From contig DJOW01000050.1 of the NCBI GenBank assembly GCA_002437305.1, positions 1 through 27,355 of the forward strand: 27,355 nt of DNA, written 5' to 3'. Each line of letters begins with the position of its first letter. Position 1 is the first letter of the stretch. Positions 15,201-21,962 of this stretch are shown here, piece by piece. The translations under genes were made by a program, and so were the position numbers. This DNA comes from Bacteroidales bacterium UBA6428 (GTDB taxonomy: Bacteria > Bacteroidota > Bacteroidia > Bacteroidales > UBA932). The notes under the pieces are model-generated. The model did no database searches. It was not told where the DNA came from and saw nothing but the letters and a program-made list of their open reading frames with translations.

Positions 15201-15410
15201 GTAGTTCGTACTCGCCTCAATCTCCTCCGCCAAAGCGTCCTTTACCGTGTCAAAGAACACGGTCTCATGCCTCTGCGTCACAGCTTTCCCCTCCGTAACC
15301 ACCTTTTGATCAAGGTGTTCGGTGAAGACTGTCGTAAGTACCCCCGCATAGGCAGCGGAGCAGGTCAACAAAAAGGCCAGCGGTGTCAGAAAATGTGATC
15401 TCATGCTCAT
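12264..15410 (-). CDS. Secreted GH2 beta-galactosidase (LacZ-like)
   Basis: Hydrolyses terminal beta-galactosides; family GH2 uses a retaining mechanism with two glutamates. The 1048-residue protein has an N-terminal signal peptide (SHFLTPLAFLLTCSAAYAG), so it acts outside the cytoplasm. Domain order: jelly-roll sugar-binding domain with the segment VPGNWEVQGFGTAIYVNHPY, Ig-like domain, TIM barrel, and a C-terminal beta-galactosidase small-chain domain (YYGRGPEENYSDR). The acid/base is E463 in LGNEAGNG and the nucleophile E529 in PSEYSHAMGNS, which matches LacZ EYAHAMGN. Met3 (15404) is an alternative start. A TTTG-N19-TAGAATAG stretch (15450-15420) is a poor promoter match, so induction by an activator is possible. 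GH109 follows on the same strand. Confidence 0.95.
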   Translation of the reverse strand: MSMRSHFLTPLAFLLTCSAAYAGVLTTVFTEHLDQKVVTEGKAVTQRHETVFFDTVKDALAEEIEASTNYTSLNGVWNFRYYDSVQDMLADPGKAPSTIKVPGNWEVQGFGTAIYVNHPYEFCPKNPQPPRLPDRIPTGVYSRTITPVFGAGEKCYLNLCGVKGGAYVFVNDKFVGYSEDSKDLVRYDITPYVESGKETDLRLVVTRWSTGSYLECQDFWRISGIERDVYLAREPATIPDDFDWNVVSTLDDDLCTGDFRLSVNSSKPINVSWILLDAQGNVTAKGATETVQGVKQWQSTIRDVRKWSAETPELYTLLLCAEGKYAKADVGFRRLEIVGNRFLVNGRPVKFKGVNIHEHNQLTGHYITKEDILTDLRLMKEHNINAIRTSHYPLPRLFYELCDKYGFYVYDEANIESHGMGYKLPRTLGNNPDWLPQHRDRILNMYYRTRNYPCVTILSLGNEAGNGCNFYDTYRELKALEKGGQNRPVCYERAEYEWNTDMLVPQYPGAEWFRKMGESDYPKPVVPSEYSHAMGNSNGSLDRQWKYIYEYPNLQGGFIWDWIDQGLYETDSEGKVYWAYGGDFGENPPSDGNFCCNGIIAPDRTPHPAMAEIKHVYQDVKVKAEGTVSGLFKLRNRFYFKNLDKHILKWTVTADGNLLASGTGRLSAAPQTEETIGVKLPKLPSGKDCLITFMVLTSEPEGLLPKGYVIAYDQIKLSDAKRLDPPSTAKGIKAAEAESALALESREAVVVFDKALGCLRSYSFKGKNMFNDDFGLRPLFWRAPTDNDYGNGMPSRCQAFKTSSREFNVKADFEGESIVAEYTLASGNIFTVRYALLEGGVLSVSADFKGVKSDKPVDVPRIGFRMRLPASADLFTYYGRGPEENYSDRFSGTLVGKYSSSAAKEYVPYVRPQECGHHTDCEYLAIGGMAIRSERFEFNALRCSVEDLDSEEAVRHDYQWENKDPLSKNDPAKAKNRLRRQTHINDYAQRDFVEVCVDHAQSGIGGYDSWGSRPESDRCLWNDRDYSFRFAIAPVEAMSAEKSMRYDF

Positions 15411-15585
15411 AATATCAAGCTATTCTATCTGTAATTTTGATTGGTACAAAGCCACTCTGTGGCCGGAACAACCTCAATTGTCTTGCCGTATCGACTCTTC
15501 CAACTTACCTGTTTATGTCAGAGGCCATTTCAGAATGGTCAGAGGCAAAAAGGTTTACGTGAAGGCACACTACCGTAAACGGTAG
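15403..15585 (+). CDS. Candidate small basic protein with two VYV-[RK]-x-H-[FY]-R repeats
   Basis: The last 27 residues of this frame read NLPVYVRGHFR, then MVRGKK, then VYVKAHYRKR. The two halves, VYVRGHFR and VYVKAHYR, form a short tandem repeat. I recall similar VxVxxHxR-G-K repeats from small basic proteins of Bacteroidetes and phages, without a known function. The longest frame starts at 15403 and overlaps the GH2 start region on the other strand. A TTG at 15478 would give a 35-residue protein. It could also be the leftover C-terminus of a larger lost gene. A hairpin (15621-15643, stem AGCCGCC/GGCGGCT) follows. Evidence is pattern-only. Confidence 0.4.
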   Translation: MLIISSYSICNFDWYKATLWPEQPQLSCRIDSSNLPVYVRGHFRMVRGKKVYVKAHYRKR

Positions 15586-15680
15586 GCCCACGGCCTTGTC
15601 TGCATACCCGTCCGTATCCGAGCCGCCCACCACACAGGCGGCTTCGTCATTCCCCTCCATTCTGAAATGACACAGAGACA

Positions 15681-15782
15681 TTATATTCCGATTTCGTTTA
15701 TGATCCTGTCAATCTCATCCGCTATAGCCCGGATGGTCCGGTGAAGCTCCGTCCGCTCCACTTCTTTCTTATTGTCAGCCAT
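15681..15782 (-). CDS. Candidate 33-residue amphipathic helical peptide
   Basis: A short minus-strand ORF starts MADNKKEVERTELHRTI and ends DEIDRIINEIGI. The Ile/Leu residues are spaced about every 3-4 positions between charged residues, giving a predicted amphipathic helix or short coiled coil. It starts about 17 bases after the predicted transcription start of a full-consensus Bacteroidetes promoter, which is the main reason to take it seriously. I do not recognise a family. It could be a real small protein, or the promoter could drive a non-coding RNA. Confidence 0.5.
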   Translation of the reverse strand: MADNKKEVERTELHRTIRAIADEIDRIINEIGI

Positions 15783-15804
15783 TATTCTCTTGCTTTTACG
15801 ATAG

Positions 15805-15836
15805 CAAAGGTATGGAAAAAAGATCGGGATGGCAAA
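15805..15836 (-). promoter_or_regulatory. Strong promoter in front of the 33-residue ORF
   Basis: On the minus strand TTTG (15836-15833) and TACCTTTG (15812-15805) are 20 bases apart, a full consensus match and the same -7 sequence as the ribosomal-block promoter. Expected start is near 15799. Confidence 0.75.
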
Positions 15837-15879
15837 CTATCAGGCTTTTACAACATCAAGAGAGAGTCCTGCCCAAGAG

Positions 15880-15916
15880 TTACCGCACAAGAATAAATTT
15901 TATTATTTTGCGGCAA
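15880..15916. other. Hairpin downstream of a second minus-strand promoter
   Basis: On the minus strand TTGCCGCA pairs with TGCGGTAA (8 bp, one G-U pair) around an inner AATAAA/TTTATT stem. It falls near the 5' end of the transcript expected from the promoter at 15940-15970. It could be an RNA structure or an attenuator. Confidence 0.4.
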
Positions 15917-15939
15917 GTGTCATTTTTACCTAGTTGTCG

Positions 15940-15970
15940 CAAAGGTATAAACAAGAAAACCGCAACGAAA
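15940..15970 (-). promoter_or_regulatory. Second minus-strand promoter upstream of the 33-residue ORF
   Basis: On the minus strand TTTC (15970-15967) and TACCTTTG (15947-15940) are 19 bases apart: a full -7 box with one change in the -33 box. It would start near 15934, about 135 bases before the next promoter start, and no sizeable ORF lies between. This suggests tandem promoters or a small RNA. Confidence 0.55.
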
Positions 15971-16094
15971 CCCCATTAGACAGTTCCGGGTGACGGCTAA
16001 AGGAGATCGGCAAAAAAGGAATGATAAGTTCTCGTTGGCAGCTTCAGGTGGATGTCTGGCTGATAAAGTAAGTTATTATTTGCGAAAGAATGCT

Positions 16095-16102
16095 TATCTT
16101 TA
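16095..16102 (+). promoter_or_regulatory. Likely -7 box for the GH97 gene
   Basis: TATCTTTA differs from TAnnTTTG at the last base only. A start near 16108 supports the GH97 ATG at 16129 over the one at 16090. The -33 region has no TTTG at the right distance. Confidence 0.4.
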
Positions 16103-16128
16103 CAATTTCAATACTAATTGACAGGAAT

Positions 16129-18126
16129 ATGACACTGAAACAGTTCTTCTCAGCGGCAGTGATGTTCATTTGCTTGCCTTTGGTGGCCTTCGGGATGCAG
16201 AAAACTTGGTCGCTTTCCTCTCCGGACGGGAGGATTGTGGCCGAGGTCTTGGTGGGGGATGGGCTTAGATATTCAATAAGCCGGGACGGGACCGCGCTTC
16301 TGGCACCTTCGAGGCTTTCCATGACTTTCGATGACGGAACGATGTTCGGGGGAGCCACGGACAAGATCCGCAGGGTAAAAAGAGGGTCGCACGATGTCAA
16401 GGGCATCCCGGCGATGAATTACAAGAAGGCCACAGTGGACGACGTCTACAATTTTCTGACGCTGGAGTTCAAGGGTTACAACGTGGAGTTCAGGGCGTTT
16501 GACAACGGGGTTGCCTACAGGTTCGTCTCAACGGCCAAATCAGGAGAATTTACAGTGACCGACGAGCTTACCGAGTTTAATTTCGCCCAGGACTGGACAG
16601 CATGGGTGCCTTACGTCAAAGATGCGGAAGGGAAGACATTCAAGCAGCAGTTCGTCAACCCGTTCGAGAACACGTACGAGCATATTCATCTGTCACAGAT
16701 GGACCCCGCGAAGCTTGCCTTCCTTCCGATGACGGTGGATGCCGCCGGCGGGGTGAAGATCGTGATCACCGAGTCCGATCTGCTTGGCTATCCGGGGATG
16801 TTCCTTAATGGCCATGGCGGCAAAAGCCTTAAGAGCGTCCGCGCTCCTTACCCGATCGGGCTGCGGCCTAACGGAGTGTATGTCTACCAGGACATGGACT
16901 ACGCCGACTACATCGCCAAGGTCGAAGCCGGTCAGAAGTTCCCGTGGAAGGTCATCGGGATCGCTCCGGACGCCAAGTCATTGATGGACATGGATTTGGT
17001 GTGGCAGCTTGCCACACCTGCGGACGAGAATATGGACTGGAGTTGGGTAAAGCCAGGCAAGGTCGCCTGGGAATGGTGGAACGACTGGAACGTCTACGGT
17101 GTTGACTTCCGGGCGGGGATCAACACGGAAACCTACAAGTACTACATCGACTTTGCCGCCGCGCATGGCATCGAGTACATCATTATGGACAAGGGTTGGG
17201 CGCAGGAAGCGAAAGCCAATCTGTTCCTGGTCAACCCGGACATCAATCTGGAGGAACTTGTCTCCTACGCCGACGGCAAGAATGTCGGCATCATTCTCTG
17301 GGCAAGCTACAACAGCATCGTGAAGAACCCTGGGAAAGCGATGAGCCACTACGCGCGGATGGGATTCAAAGGCTTTAAGATCGACTACATCAACAGGGAC
17401 GACCAGCAGGCCGTGATGTTCTGCGAAAGGATGGCGAAAATCGCTGCTGAGAATCATTTGCTTATTGATTTTCACGGGATTTACAAGCCTGCGGGCATCC
17501 AGAGAACCTACCCGAATATGCTGAATTTCGAGGGTGTGGCCGGACTGGAACAGCTGAAATGGAGCCCGGAGAGCTACGATGAGGTCACCTACGATGTGAC
17601 GGCTCCGTTTGTCAGGATGGTTGCCGGGCCGATGGACTACACCCAGGGTGCGATGCGAAACGCCACCCGCAAAAACTACCATCCGGTAAAATCGGAGGCG
17701 ATGAGCCAGGGCACACGCTGCCGCCAGCTTGCTGAATATGCCGTCTTCGAGGCCCCGCTCACCATGCTCTGCGACTCCCCGTCCAACTACATGGCCGAAC
17801 CGGAGTGCACGGAATTCATCGCGGAGTTCCCGACCGTCTGGGACGAGACTGTTCCGCTCTGCGGAGAGATCGGTGAATATCTCGCCGTCGCCCGCCGCAG
17901 CGGAGACGTCTGGTACGTCGGGGCGTTGACGAATTGGGACGCGCGCGAGCTCACACTCGACTTAAGCTTCATCAAAGACGGTAAAATGACCATCTTCCAA
18001 GACGGAATAAACGCGGATCGGGCCGCGAGAGACTACAAGAAAACTTCCGCTCAAGTCCCGGCTGATGGGATAGTGAAAGTCAAGATGGCCTCAGGAGGAG
18101 GCTGGGCGGCAAGGATTACCCGGTAG
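16129..18126 (+). CDS. Secreted GH97 glycosidase, retaining alpha-galactosidase type
   Basis: GH97 enzymes are Bacteroidetes-rich alpha-glycosidases that are either inverting alpha-glucosidases (SusB) or retaining alpha-galactosidases (BtGH97b). The ATG at 16129 gives 665 residues with the signal peptide MTLKQFFSAAVMFICLPLVA. The earlier ATG at 16090 adds 13 residues in front of the signal peptide and would precede the predicted transcript start. An N-terminal beta-sandwich is followed by a TIM barrel (YIIMDKGWAQ, GIILWASYNS). GFKIDYINRDDQ places an Asp (D419) where the retaining group has its nucleophile, and NFEGVAGLE gives a candidate acid/base, E468. This points to the retaining, alpha-galactosidase-like subgroup. 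The next gene starts 15 bases later. Confidence 0.92.
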   Translation: MTLKQFFSAAVMFICLPLVAFGMQKTWSLSSPDGRIVAEVLVGDGLRYSISRDGTALLAPSRLSMTFDDGTMFGGATDKIRRVKRGSHDVKGIPAMNYKKATVDDVYNFLTLEFKGYNVEFRAFDNGVAYRFVSTAKSGEFTVTDELTEFNFAQDWTAWVPYVKDAEGKTFKQQFVNPFENTYEHIHLSQMDPAKLAFLPMTVDAAGGVKIVITESDLLGYPGMFLNGHGGKSLKSVRAPYPIGLRPNGVYVYQDMDYADYIAKVEAGQKFPWKVIGIAPDAKSLMDMDLVWQLATPADENMDWSWVKPGKVAWEWWNDWNVYGVDFRAGINTETYKYYIDFAAAHGIEYIIMDKGWAQEAKANLFLVNPDINLEELVSYADGKNVGIILWASYNSIVKNPGKAMSHYARMGFKGFKIDYINRDDQQAVMFCERMAKIAAENHLLIDFHGIYKPAGIQRTYPNMLNFEGVAGLEQLKWSPESYDEVTYDVTAPFVRMVAGPMDYTQGAMRNATRKNYHPVKSEAMSQGTRCRQLAEYAVFEAPLTMLCDSPSNYMAEPECTEFIAEFPTVWDETVPLCGEIGEYLAVARRSGDVWYVGALTNWDARELTLDLSFIKDGKMTIFQDGINADRAARDYKKTSAQVPADGIVKVKMASGGGWAARITR

Positions 18127-18141
18127 CAAAGTTTTTGGCTT

Positions 18142-19008
18142 ATGAAAAGGTTATTATTGCTCATGGTTGCCTTACTGCCCTTGATCGGGGCAACGGCGGA
18201 AGCCAAGGTAGAGAAGGCGTGCATAATGTCCTTCAACATCAGGATCCAGTTCCCGGCGGACACCGGCCAGTACAACTGGGAAAGCCGAAAGTCAGGATGC
18301 GTGAGAGCCATCAAGAAACACCACCCCGACATACTCGGCTTGCAGGAAGCGTCCACGGCGCAGAAGGCATTCATAATGAAAGAATTGCCGCAATATATAA
18401 TGATAGACGGAAGCACAAAGCCTGGGACTCTGGATGAAAGTCTGGAATTCGGCTTGAACCCTATCTTCTTCCGGGCCGACAAGTTTGAGCTTCTGGACTA
18501 CGGCACATTCTGGCTCAATGAAGACCAGACACCCGGCAAGAAAGGTTGGGACGCTGAATATGTCAGGAATGCCAATTGGGTTAAACTCCGTCTCAAGAAA
18601 TCCGGACAGATAATCTTTTTGTTCAACACTCACCTTGACAACACCGGGGCAATAGCCCGTCAAGAGAGCGCCGTTGTCATCGTTGAGAAAATCAAGGAAA
18701 TCGCCGGAGACAACGCCGTAGTGTTTTTGACAGGAGACTTCAACTCAAACAGCGATGACAAAGGAATCAAGAGCCTGACGTCATTCTTCCTGGAGGCGGC
18801 CAAGACCGTGAAAAAAGCTGATGCCACTCCATCCTTTAATAATTTTGGCCGCAAGGGAAGAAAACCGGATTTGATTGACCACATCTTCTACCGTAACGCC
18901 CGAGCCAATGATTTCAAGGTTGCTGACGGGACAAAATACGGAATCAGGTACATTTCGGATCACTATCCGGTTGTCTCTTGGTTTTCCGTGACTGTTCCGA
19001 AAGACTAG
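18142..19008 (+). CDS. Secreted endonuclease/exonuclease/phosphatase family hydrolase
   Basis: The 288-residue protein has a signal peptide (MKRLLLLMVALLPLIGATAEA) and the metal-dependent EEP fold. Its motifs are SFNIR (Asn), LQEAS (Glu), NTHLDN (His), TGDFNSN (Asp/Asn) and SDHYPV (Asp-His). All catalytic positions are present, so it should be an active phosphodiesterase or phosphatase. Family members act on nucleic acids, inositol phosphates or phospholipid head groups, and the substrate cannot be told here. It is 15 bases after the GH97 gene, so it is probably co-transcribed and works in the periplasm or outside. Confidence 0.88.
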   Translation: MKRLLLLMVALLPLIGATAEAKVEKACIMSFNIRIQFPADTGQYNWESRKSGCVRAIKKHHPDILGLQEASTAQKAFIMKELPQYIMIDGSTKPGTLDESLEFGLNPIFFRADKFELLDYGTFWLNEDQTPGKKGWDAEYVRNANWVKLRLKKSGQIIFLFNTHLDNTGAIARQESAVVIVEKIKEIAGDNAVVFLTGDFNSNSDDKGIKSLTSFFLEAAKTVKKADATPSFNNFGRKGRKPDLIDHIFYRNARANDFKVADGTKYGIRYISDHYPVVSWFSVTVPKD

Positions 19009-19038
19009 GATCACACAAAATTAAATAAGGAAACTATC

Positions 19039-19677
19039 ATGGCGATCAGATTAAAACCCAAAAAGACGGAATCCAATCTATTCTGCTGCAGCAAATGGTG
19101 GGGCAACCCGGATCTGCCGCCCCAGGCGGAATACCCGATGATGAAGATCACGGAAAAGGACGGAAGCGAATCTGAATATCCCCTCACATTCATCTGCCAG
19201 ATCGACTGCGAGGACATCGCGCCATTCGACAAGGAGGGACTTCTACCGCACGAGGGCATGCTCTATTTCTTCGCCGCCATCGATGATTTCATCGGCTTCG
19301 AGTCTCCCGAGCATTTTCCGCTTGGGCGCTGGCCCAAGAAATCTGTCAAGGTCAAGTACGCCAGGCAGATCAACATGGAGACATTCAACTCCTGCATTCT
19401 CGTAGATGATGACGACCAGGAGTTGGCCGAGCCCGCGATGGCCATCGACTTCAGCGGATGCGAAGACAATTCCGATGGCTTCAAGATTCTCGGCAGGCCG
19501 TACTTCGGGGAGATCCGCGATGAGTTCCAGGACGCCTTGAACCTTCTTCAACTCGATGAGGATGACGGCCTTGAAATGCGTTTCCACGACTCCGGAACGT
19601 TCAACATCCTGATGAGCAAGGCCGATCTCGGCTTCCGGAACTGGAGCCACGCCTTCGGTTTCCTGCATTCGCTGTAG
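19039..19677 (+). CDS. DUF1963 (YwqG-like) protein
   Basis: A cytoplasmic 212-residue protein without a signal peptide. It has the DUF1963/YwqG layout: SKWWGNPDLPPQAEYP near the start, FICQIDCEDI and GMLYFFAAIDD in the middle, and LLQLDEDDGLEMRFHDSGTF then WSHAFGFLHS at the end. The family is widespread and of unknown function. It has no obvious link to the two exported enzymes before it, but is only 30 bases downstream of the EEP gene and may share their transcript. Confidence 0.8.
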   Translation: MAIRLKPKKTESNLFCCSKWWGNPDLPPQAEYPMMKITEKDGSESEYPLTFICQIDCEDIAPFDKEGLLPHEGMLYFFAAIDDFIGFESPEHFPLGRWPKKSVKVKYARQINMETFNSCILVDDDDQELAEPAMAIDFSGCEDNSDGFKILGRPYFGEIRDEFQDALNLLQLDEDDGLEMRFHDSGTFNILMSKADLGFRNWSHAFGFLHSL

Positions 19678-19696
19678 GCTGTAATCCGAGGACCAC

Positions 19697-19726
19697 AAAA
19701 AAACTTCGCGCGGAACAAGCGCCAAG
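19697..19726 (-). terminator. Rho-independent terminator of the symporter gene
   Basis: On the minus strand CTTGGCGC and GCGCGAAG pair (7 of 8 positions) around a 7-base loop and are followed directly by seven Ts (19703-19697). It lies 24 bases after the symporter stop. Confidence 0.8.
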
Positions 19727-19750
19727 ACTGCGACCGGATAAAGCCAGCCC

Positions 19751-21118
19751 CTAACCTAGGAGCCCGGAAATGAATATTACCGTTATGGCGACAGGAGCGA
19801 CATACTTGATCAGAAAATAGACCGCCGGGAACAATTTACAGTTCACCTTGATCGTACCTCCGTTCGTGAGTTCGTCACGGACGGTTTTCTTGTCCATCTT
19901 CCACCCCACAAAGACAGAGAAAAGCAGCGCTCCAAGCGTCATCAGATAGTTGGAGCACATCTTGTCGCAGAAGTTGAAGATGTTGTTGCCAAGGATCTTG
20001 ACATCAGAGAGAGGTCCGAACGAGAGGGAGCACAGCACACCTAAAGCGAAAGTGGCGAAGAACAGCACAATCGTAGCCTTGGACCTTGAGACGCCCTTCT
20101 CCTCCACAAGATATGCCACGCCTACCTCCAGAATGGAGACGGATGAAGTCAGAGCCGCCACCAGAATCGTAAGAAAGAAAAGGATCGCGACCGCGCAGCT
20201 TATGAGCTGTCCGCCACCGCCCATCTTTGCGAATATGTAAGGAAGGGTCTCGAACACAAGACCCGGACCTGCGGACGGAGTGATCCCTGCGGCGAAAACA
20301 GCCGGCATGACAGCGAATCCGGCAAGGACGGCGAACATCAAATCCGACACAGCGGTACCGGCACCGGAAGCCATAAGATTCTCTTTCTCATTGACATACG
20401 ATGAATATGTCAGCATAGTCCCGACGCCAAGCGACAACGAGAAGAAACTCTGTCCCAAAGCCGCTGAAAATGCACCCGGCGTAAGCTTGGAAAAGTCCGG
20501 TCTGACAAGGTACATCACCCCGTCTCCCGCACCGGGCAGCGTCACTGAGTAGATCGTGATCGCGACAATCAGCACGAACAAAATAGGAATCGACACATTG
20601 CTGAACTTCTCAATTCCTTTCTTGACACCCAAAAACACAATCAACGCGGTAAGAGCCAGGAATATGAACAAGCAGACTATCGGTCCCCAGACTGAGGAGG
20701 CGAACTCACCGAACATCCCGGTGACGGCCTCGGCCTTGTCCGGCGTGAAACTTAAAGTGGCTGATTTGAAAAGATAATCTATGGCCCAACCGCCCACAAC
20801 GCTATAGTAGGAGACTATGATCAAGGGGGTTATGACCGTCAACAGTCCAAGCCACTTCCATTTGGAGTGTGGAGCCAACTCGTTCATCGCCCCGAATGTG
20901 CTAAGGTGTGTCTTACGTCCGATCACCGATTCCGAGAACAGGATCGGCAGGGACAGCAAAAAAGAACAAACGATGTAGATGAGTATGAATGCAGCTCCAC
21001 CATATTCACCGACCATGTAGGGAAATCTCCAGATGTTGCCTAGTCCTATGGCGGATCCGGCCAAGGCCATTATGACGGCAGCGCGGCTGCCGAAGTTCTC
21101 TCTGTCTGTATTATTCAT
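19751..21118 (-). CDS. Sodium:neurotransmitter symporter family transporter
   Basis: An inner-membrane Na+-coupled amino-acid-type transporter (NSS/SNF family, LeuT fold). The ATG at 21118 gives 455 residues starting MNNTDRENFGSRAAVIMALA. A further 37 upstream codons are open, but their composition does not fit the family. TM1 carries the sodium- and substrate-site signature GSAIGLGNIWRFPYMVGEYG. About 11-12 hydrophobic segments follow, and the C-terminus ends in a last helix (VAITVIFISGLLG). The substrate is not predictable; bacterial relatives take up amino acids such as leucine, tryptophan or tyrosine. It lies 117 bases after folA, and no clear promoter was found in the gap. Confidence 0.93.
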   Translation of the reverse strand: MNNTDRENFGSRAAVIMALAGSAIGLGNIWRFPYMVGEYGGAAFILIYIVCSFLLSLPILFSESVIGRKTHLSTFGAMNELAPHSKWKWLGLLTVITPLIIVSYYSVVGGWAIDYLFKSATLSFTPDKAEAVTGMFGEFASSVWGPIVCLFIFLALTALIVFLGVKKGIEKFSNVSIPILFVLIVAITIYSVTLPGAGDGVMYLVRPDFSKLTPGAFSAALGQSFFSLSLGVGTMLTYSSYVNEKENLMASGAGTAVSDLMFAVLAGFAVMPAVFAAGITPSAGPGLVFETLPYIFAKMGGGGQLISCAVAILFFLTILVAALTSSVSILEVGVAYLVEEKGVSRSKATIVLFFATFALGVLCSLSFGPLSDVKILGNNIFNFCDKMCSNYLMTLGALLFSVFVGWKMDKKTVRDELTNGGTIKVNCKLFPAVYFLIKYVAPVAITVIFISGLLG

Positions 21119-21235
21119 AAAGTTCGTTTCGCTTACTTCCGGCTTTTGGGGATGCCGTAATATTCTTTTATGTTTTGTCAGTGCCCAGACAAGCCAAACA
21201 ATATATCGAATGGCCGCCGAGGCTTTCAAATCGAC

Positions 21236-21778
21236 CTAAAAACGCCTTTTGTAAACTTTGAATTCGAAAGCATAGCCTGTTTCAGGATCCGTTGCCGCCG
21301 GAGTTTCCGACTCCGCCACCCAAATCGCCGGATCAATCACAGGGAAGAACGTGTCCGCATCCTCAATCACTGTGTGAACGTGGGTTATGTAAAGTTTATC
21401 CGCTGTCGGAAGCGCTTTCCTGTAAGTCTCGCCTCCACCAATGACAAAGACCCGCTCCACAGCCTTCATTTGGCCATGCCCATCAACAGCATCCTCGCTT
21501 CTGACAGCCTCATTCGCCAAGGAATATGCCTCCTCAAGGCTTCCGGCCATCCTGACGCCCTCGGGGATCGCATCCAAAGACCGGGTTGAAATCACAATAT
21601 TAAGCCTTTTTGGAAGCGGCCTGCCTATCGAAAGAAACGTCCTGTAACCCATCACCACCGGATTACCGGTGGTTGTCCGCCTGAAGTACTTCATGTCCTC
21701 GGCGACATGCCAGAGAAGATCGTTGTCCTTCCCTATAGCCCCATTGTCCGCGACAGCGGCAATAATGCATTTTTCCAT
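21236..21778 (-). CDS. folA: Dihydrofolate reductase
   Basis: Reduces dihydrofolate to tetrahydrofolate with NADPH; the target of trimethoprim. The 180-residue protein starts MEKCIIAAVADNGAIGKDND and contains LLWHVAEDMKYFRR, with the proton-donor Asp at residue 28, then VVMGYRTF and FVIGGGETY in the cofactor-binding region. A longer loop (about residues 88-107) before FVIGGG makes it about 20 residues longer than E. coli DHFR (159). The frequent partner thyA is not adjacent. A Bacteroidetes-type promoter lies upstream. Confidence 0.96.
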   Translation of the reverse strand: MEKCIIAAVADNGAIGKDNDLLWHVAEDMKYFRRTTTGNPVVMGYRTFLSIGRPLPKRLNIVISTRSLDAIPEGVRMAGSLEEAYSLANEAVRSEDAVDGHGQMKAVERVFVIGGGETYRKALPTADKLYITHVHTVIEDADTFFPVIDPAIWVAESETPAATDPETGYAFEFKVYKRRF

Positions 21779-21801
21779 AAACCAAAATAGTTTTCAAGAT
21801 G

Positions 21802-21833
21802 TAAAGTTACAGTTTTTAACAATATCTTCCAAA
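21802..21833 (-). promoter_or_regulatory. Promoter of folA
   Basis: On the minus strand TTTG (21833-21830) and TAACTTTA (21809-21802) are 20 bases apart; only the last base of the -7 box departs from consensus. The start would be near 21795, 17 bases before the ATG. Confidence 0.6.
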
Positions 21834-21905
21834 CAGCAGATGAATAAGTTGAACCGACATATTAAAATCGGGAAAGGTAACTTGGATTCAGTTTGTTACT
21901 TGCAC

Positions 21906-21961
21906 AAAAAAAGTCATCCCGCCCGGGGCCATCGGGCCATCTGCCTCACTCCCCGGTTTTT
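21906..21961. terminator. GC-rich hairpin after the PEP mobile-domain gene
   Basis: CCGGGG (21923-21928) and CCCCGG (21951-21956) form the base of a hairpin that contains further GGCC pairs. On the plus strand five Ts follow directly. On the minus strand seven Ts lie 10 bases past the stem (21912-21906). It most likely ends the minus-strand transcript and perhaps also blocks antisense reading. Confidence 0.45.
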
Positions 21962-21962
21962 A

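Larger units (their letters stand above)
15411..16128. other. Long region without a large gene between the divergent GH2 and GH97 genes
   Basis: Besides the two tiny ORFs and the two minus-strand promoters listed separately, this stretch contains a 13-bp inverted repeat (15526-15538 with 15657-15669), a hairpin at 15621-15643, and a second hairpin at 15880-15916. No tRNA, insertion sequence or larger coding region is apparent. From about 15975 to 16090 I see nothing identifiable other than a weak GH97 promoter. Confidence 0.6.

Noticed and set aside
15505..15660. 51-codon minus-strand ORF downstream of the 33-residue ORF
   Set aside because: It is antisense to the patterned VYVRGHFR/VYVKAHYR tail, its own sequence has no recognisable pattern, and it spans a hairpin; I judged the plus-strand reading more plausible.
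15903..15923. Six-codon ORF (MTLAAK) after the second minus-strand promoter
   Set aside because: It is too short to support as a gene, with no run of regulatory codons as in amino-acid leader peptides.
16978..17682. 234-codon minus-strand ORF opposite the GH97 gene
   Set aside because: It is antisense to the catalytic barrel of a well-supported GH97 gene and has no motif or promoter.
21118..21229. Longer N-terminus for the symporter (start at 21229)
   Set aside because: The extra 37 residues are basic and Trp-rich and do not fit the family, whose conserved part begins just after the ATG at 21118.
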